Assembly (NCBI GenBank): GCA_019638115.1
Contig: JAHBUK010000006.1
Location: 1-64,000 of the forward strand
DNA: 64,000 nt
DNA from: Flavobacteriales bacterium
Lineage (GTDB): Bacteria; Bacteroidota; Bacteroidia; Flavobacteriales_F; PHOS-HE28
Reading direction: 5' to 3'
The translations under genes were made by a program, and so were the position numbers. Below are positions 60,707 through 64,000 of the stretch, one piece after another. How positions within the stretch are numbered: the stretch's first letter is position 1; each line of letters starts with the position of its first letter. The notes beneath the pieces were generated by a model. It saw nothing but the letters and a program-made list of their open reading frames with translations, had not been told where the DNA came from and made no database searches.

Positions 60707-62311
60707 ATGCGCAAGAGCCTCCTGATCACTGCCTTCCTGTTCACCACTGCGATCACCGCCCAACAGTTGGACTGGCTGCACGGTAATGGGGTGGACTACG
60801 ACATGAACCCCGGCATGCCCAAGCATAGCCTGGCTTCCGCACCGGGCCTGCTGGTGAGTGCGCGCACCACCGATGTCCGCTTCATATACAGCACCGAGGT
60901 CTACGGGTCCGTGACGCTGGAGAAGCTCGATCCCACCACCGGTGCGGTGGAGCTTGCCTGCTTGTTGGAAGATTCGGTGTCGGTGGTCCATGCGGTGGTC
61001 GATCCGGCTGGCATCGCCTACTTCAGCGGATTCTTCATCGGGGACGAGCTCGAGTTGTGCGATGGCACCTCACTGCCGGGCGTGGCTGGCGTGCAGTTCA
61101 CCGAGAACCTCTTCCTGATGGCCTGGGACCTGCAGACGGGCTCGGCCTTGTGGGTACGCAACCTGACCGCCACCCAGCCGGAAGGCTTCGATGTCGGCGC
61201 CCTCACGGTGGATGCACAGGGCCGCCTGTGGTATGCTGTACTGGAGTTCAACGACGGCCATGTGATCCGTGTGGACGCGTCCGGCAGCGATGTGGAGGTG
61301 CGCACCGTGGGCAACATCCGGCGCATCAGCGGCATCAGCCTCGATCCATGGGGCGGGCTTTACGTGAGCGGCTCCTGCGACAACGTGACGCTCACCTTCG
61401 GCGGGCAGGGCTTCCCTGTTTCCAGTACCATGGGCTACAACATGTTCGTGCTGCGCTACAAGCCGGATGGCACAGCGGGCTTCGCGGAGTTCGCGCCGGA
61501 CATCACCTTCTCCGATCCCCTGGTGGTGGCCACGCAGGACGGCCATGCCTACCTCGCCGGAGACCAGCACCTGGATGGTCCGGGTTGGGGCGGGATCGAC
61601 TTCAATGGCCCCAATTGGGGCAGCAACATCTTCCTCGTCAAGCTGGACAGCACCGGCCAGTTCCTCTGGAGCGCCGAGAGCGCGCCCAGCGAGGGTGGCG
61701 TCCTCGGTGACCTGGCCCGGGCCCGCGGTGGCTGTGTGGCCCTGGACCAGCAGGACCGGCCCATCCTCATGGGCACATTGCGTGGACTCATCGACTGGGG
61801 AAATGGTGTGGTGAGCAACGGCCAGATCATCAGCCAGAACAGCATCACCGTGGTGGCCTTCGATGGCGATGGCACCCCACAGTGGGCGGCCACCAGCGAG
61901 CCTTCACCCTGGTTCGCAAGGGCGCAGTCCGTGGTGGCAACAGCCGAACCCGGTGTGGTCCACTTTATCGGTCACGCTGCTTCGGAGTTCACGTTCAGCG
62001 GGCATACGGTGGGCGCACCCGGTGCGCAGACCGCCGTGGTGGGCCGCATCGATGCGATATCCACCGGTGTTGCGGAGCGGCCTGTGATCAATGCTCTGGC
62101 CGCCTGGCCCAACCCAGTGGCCGATGTGCTCTTCGTGGAACTGGACGCGACGACCGTGGTGCCTGTAGAAATGCTGAACAGCGCCGGGCAGCGCGTGCGG
62201 TCCCTCAGTCTGGTGCCGGGGCGGAACAGCATTGATGTGCGCGGCCTGGCGACGGGACTCTACCTCTTGCGGACCGCGATGGGAGAGGCGGCGCGGGTGG
62301 TGGTGGAGTAG
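60707..62311 (+). CDS. Secreted beta-propeller-like protein, T9SS sorted
   Basis: A 534-residue protein with signal peptide MRKSLLITAFLFTTAITAQQ. The body has propeller-like blades (VDAQGRLWYAVLEF; SLDPWGGLYVSGSCDN; VATQDGHAYLAGDQ; LDQQDRPILMGTL), like the protein at 51946-53970. The end (LAAWPNPVADVLFVE to AARVVVE) is a T9SS type A domain. The ATG at 60707 is chosen for the signal peptide; the upstream extension lacks one. Function unknown. Confidence 0.9.
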   Translation: MRKSLLITAFLFTTAITAQQLDWLHGNGVDYDMNPGMPKHSLASAPGLLVSARTTDVRFIYSTEVYGSVTLEKLDPTTGAVELACLLEDSVSVVHAVVDPAGIAYFSGFFIGDELELCDGTSLPGVAGVQFTENLFLMAWDLQTGSALWVRNLTATQPEGFDVGALTVDAQGRLWYAVLEFNDGHVIRVDASGSDVEVRTVGNIRRISGISLDPWGGLYVSGSCDNVTLTFGGQGFPVSSTMGYNMFVLRYKPDGTAGFAEFAPDITFSDPLVVATQDGHAYLAGDQHLDGPGWGGIDFNGPNWGSNIFLVKLDSTGQFLWSAESAPSEGGVLGDLARARGGCVALDQQDRPILMGTLRGLIDWGNGVVSNGQIISQNSITVVAFDGDGTPQWAATSEPSPWFARAQSVVATAEPGVVHFIGHAASEFTFSGHTVGAPGAQTAVVGRIDAISTGVAERPVINALAAWPNPVADVLFVELDATTVVPVEMLNSAGQRVRSLSLVPGRNSIDVRGLATGLYLLRTAMGEAARVVVE

Positions 62312-62331
62312 CGCCCCTTCGGGAATTCCCC

Positions 62332-63213
62332 TCACACCTCGATCACCCGGAAGTGCTCCTTGTCGAAGATCCGGAAGTAGATCGCTGCTGGATACCAGTG
62401 GTACCACGGCCAGAACTTCTTCAGATTGCGGTGCTGCGAGGCGTGCGCCAGCATGATGTCCTTCTTGATGCCTGCGTGCTGAACGATGGACATCTCCACG
62501 TCCGGGGGCGGCATACCGTCGGTGCCGTAGATGCGCTTGCCTTCGTGGTAGGCCGGGATCTTGCTGTTCACCCGTTCGGTGAGGCTGGGCGGGAACACGG
62601 CCTGGTACACGCGCTGCACGGGGCTGTCGCCTTGCTCATGCAGCGCGCTGCACACGCGCAGCACCGCCTTGCTCACGGCCACATGCTCCGGGTGCCCGTA
62701 CCCGCCGATGCGGTCGTCCAGCGTGAAGATCACCGTGGGGCGAACGTCCTTGATCACCGCTGTGATGTGCGCATCGATGGCCGCCTCGTCGAACACCGTG
62801 GCGAATCGATCGAGCGGCACCGGCATCCACGGCTCCGGCACGGTATCCAGCCGCTGGCGCAGGTCCATGTCGATCAGGTGCAGCTTGTGCAGCCCCTCCA
62901 CCCGGGCCACGCGCTGCATCTCTTCCTTGCGCTCGGCCACTTCGTCGTGCCAGCGCGTGCCGGGCGTCACATAGAAGCAGAGGAAGTCCACCGTCCAGCC
63001 TGCCTGGGTGAGCGCAGCGATGGTGCCCGCGCAGCTGATGGCATCGTCGTCGTGCGCCACGGCGATCAGCGCGCGTTTCTCGGCGACCGTTCCGAGAAAG
63101 GTATCCGCCGGGTAGCGCTCATGGGGACGCAGCGACCAGAGGTAGATCAGGTGGCCGCCGATCAGCAGTGCGGTGGCGACGAGCAGCAGGCGGAGGAATT
63201 TTCGGGTGCGCAT
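62332..63213 (-). CDS. PIG-L family deacetylase, membrane-anchored
   Basis: A 293-residue protein with an N-terminal membrane helix (FLRLLLVATALLIGGHLIYL). The LmbE/PIG-L motif, usually A-H-P-D-D-E, is AHDDDA here; the metal-binding His and the two following Asp are kept, and the third ligand H lies in YGHPEH. The family removes N-acetyl groups from sugars or glycoconjugates with zinc. A TACCTTGT box ends 4 nt before the ATG. Confidence 0.9.
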   Translation of the reverse strand: MRTRKFLRLLLVATALLIGGHLIYLWSLRPHERYPADTFLGTVAEKRALIAVAHDDDAISCAGTIAALTQAGWTVDFLCFYVTPGTRWHDEVAERKEEMQRVARVEGLHKLHLIDMDLRQRLDTVPEPWMPVPLDRFATVFDEAAIDAHITAVIKDVRPTVIFTLDDRIGGYGHPEHVAVSKAVLRVCSALHEQGDSPVQRVYQAVFPPSLTERVNSKIPAYHEGKRIYGTDGMPPPDVEMSIVQHAGIKKDIMLAHASQHRNLKKFWPWYHWYPAAIYFRIFDKEHFRVIEV

Positions 63214-63282
63214 GCGGACAAGGTAGGGGCCGGTGTGGAATGCGATGGTTTTGGACTGGATGTATTCTTGACGCGCTCCATT

Positions 63283-63290
63283 TAACTTTG
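63283..63290 (+). promoter_or_regulatory. -7 type promoter box TAACTTTG, 4 nt before the start codon
   Basis: An exact TAnnTTTG match ending 4 nt before the antitoxin ATG at 63295. The mRNA would be leaderless. Confidence 0.5.
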
Positions 63291-63294
63291 GGAC

Positions 63295-63528
63295 ATGTCC
63301 ACTACTGAACTTCGAAAGCGGGTCATCGCCCGGGTGAAGGCCTCGAAGGATGCCAAGCTGCTCCGTGAAGTGGACCGCTTGCTCAAAGGCGCTGGTCAGG
63401 AGGTGGCACCCTACCTCACCACGGCTGACCAGCGGAAGGCGGTTGCGCGCAGCCGTGCAGCCTTGAAGAAAGGTCGCGTGCGCACGGCCACCGAGGTGGA
63501 CAAAGCCGTGCGCGAATGGCTCGGCTGA
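63295..63528 (+). CDS. Antitoxin of a ParD/ParE-like pair
   Basis: A 77-residue, basic and helical protein (MSTTELRKRVIARVKASKDA). Its size, position just before a ParE-family toxin and 13-bp overlap with it identify it as the antitoxin. The C-terminal half (AVARSRAALKKGRVRTATEV) could wrap the toxin. The DNA-binding part is not clearly of ribbon-helix-helix type. Confidence 0.82.
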   Translation: MSTTELRKRVIARVKASKDAKLLREVDRLLKGAGQEVAPYLTTADQRKAVARSRAALKKGRVRTATEVDKAVREWLG

Positions 63529-63809
63529 TCGTTTGGACGGTCCCGGCGGAACAGGACCTCAAAGGGATCCTGGACTATTGGGTGCAGCGCAACGGATCAG
63601 CCACCTTCAGCAGGAAGCTCTATGGCCGCATCCGTGCAGCGCTCGATCGCACCATCCAAAACCCGTTCATCGGCCGCCCCACGGATATCGATGGCATCCG
63701 GGTCATCAGGGTGGGGGAGTACCTGATCTTCTACGAGGTGATGGCCGACGCGATCGTGGTCCATCACGTCTGGGACGGGCGGCGGGATCTGACGAAGCTC
63801 GAGTTCTGA
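63516..63809 (+). CDS. RelE/ParE family toxin
   Basis: A 97-residue protein starting MARLIVWTVPAEQDLKGILD, with the ParE pattern of a central NPFIGRPTDIDGIRVIRVGE and the terminal strand YLIFYEVMADAIVVHHVWDGRR. ParE toxins poison gyrase; RelE relatives cut mRNA on the ribosome. Sequence alone leans to ParE. It overlaps the antitoxin gene by 13 bp, so translation is coupled. Confidence 0.9.
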   Translation: MARLIVWTVPAEQDLKGILDYWVQRNGSATFSRKLYGRIRAALDRTIQNPFIGRPTDIDGIRVIRVGEYLIFYEVMADAIVVHHVWDGRRDLTKLEF

Positions 63810-63875
63810 GTTTCGTCACTCCTCCCCGAAGAAGTCGCTGTCGATGCTCGTGATGGCTTTTGGAGCAGGTCCTAC

Positions 63876-64000
63876 TTACGGCTGCACCCGTATACCATCC
63901 AACCCGAACTCCACGTAGTTGCCTTTGGTGAAAGCTTCCTCGATCACGGACAGGTTCCGCACGAAGAGCGGCACGAGCTGCGCATTGCGGATGTTGCCCG
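63876..64000 (-). CDS. 3' end of a minus-strand gene (partial)
   Basis: The right edge reads on the minus strand as an open frame ending VEFGLDGIRVQP and TAA (63876-63878), with about 40 residues inside the window. The composition (NAQLVPLFVRNLSVIEEAFT) looks like real protein. The family cannot be named. Confidence 0.6.
   Translation of the reverse strand, partial: GNIRNAQLVPLFVRNLSVIEEAFTKGNYVEFGLDGIRVQP

Overview
The window is a stretch of GC-rich chromosome from a member of the Bacteroidota, most likely an uncultured high-GC flavobacterial lineage. Evidence: at least seven secreted proteins end in a type IX secretion (T9SS) type A sorting domain; a 287-residue RpoD-type sigma factor has the usual Bacteroidota start; GAPDH carries the N-terminal extension common in this phylum; a TonB receptor is paired with a DUF4249 lipoprotein; genes lack Shine-Dalgarno sites; and promoter boxes of the TAnnTTTG type are seen. 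The lineage is inferred from protein features only.

Layout. 0-8.1 kb: a cluster of secreted proteins, including a two-component-propeller-like protein, a lysyl-oxidase-like enzyme and a protein with ten Cys-rich repeats. 8.1-16.3 kb: housekeeping (GAPDH, sigma factor, HtrA protease, dapF-mltG, phosphohexomutase). 16.3-23 kb: a giant FG-GAP secreted protein, DUF2279, NUDIX and TonB-like genes. 23-30 kb: Smr protein, RNase P RNA, thioredoxin reductase, DUF4249/TonB receptor pair. 29.6-30.5 kb: GIY-YIG gene, REP-like hairpin, tRNA-Pro and a tandem array derived from the tRNA. 30.7-40.7 kb: LTA4H-like aminopeptidase, branched-chain 2-oxoacid dehydrogenase E1 fusion, TPR-adenylate cyclase, AIM24 protein, S4 protein, tRNA-Arg. 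40.7-51.8 kb: TypA, ThuA-like and DUF4421 proteins, a toroid-repeat protein, MBL hydrolase, MarC and a second DNA polymerase III alpha subunit. 51.9-64 kb: two T9SS propeller-like proteins, an intradiol-dioxygenase-like lipoprotein, an ABC transporter whose permease is fused to an M1 peptidase, a PIG-L deacetylase and a ParE-type toxin-antitoxin pair.

The most unusual signal is a set of palindromic or tandem-repeat elements that sit inside genes without breaking the frame. The DnaE-like gene holds three (about 115, 26 and 92 residues) and the adenylate cyclase gene holds one (about 46 residues). Two of the dnaE inserts share a homologous core read in the same frame, and one is bounded by inverted repeats made of heptamers. 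Related short-period repeats lie between genes. This resembles the Rickettsia palindromic elements and cyanobacterial heptamer repeats, but in Bacteroidota. Other points: a 76-bp array of tRNA-Pro 5' halves, a GIY-YIG gene whose conserved Trp codon is TGA, a triplicated 3' gene tail at 54.2-56.1 kb, and many genes whose -7 promoter box ends 4-5 nt before the start codon, which suggests leaderless mRNAs.
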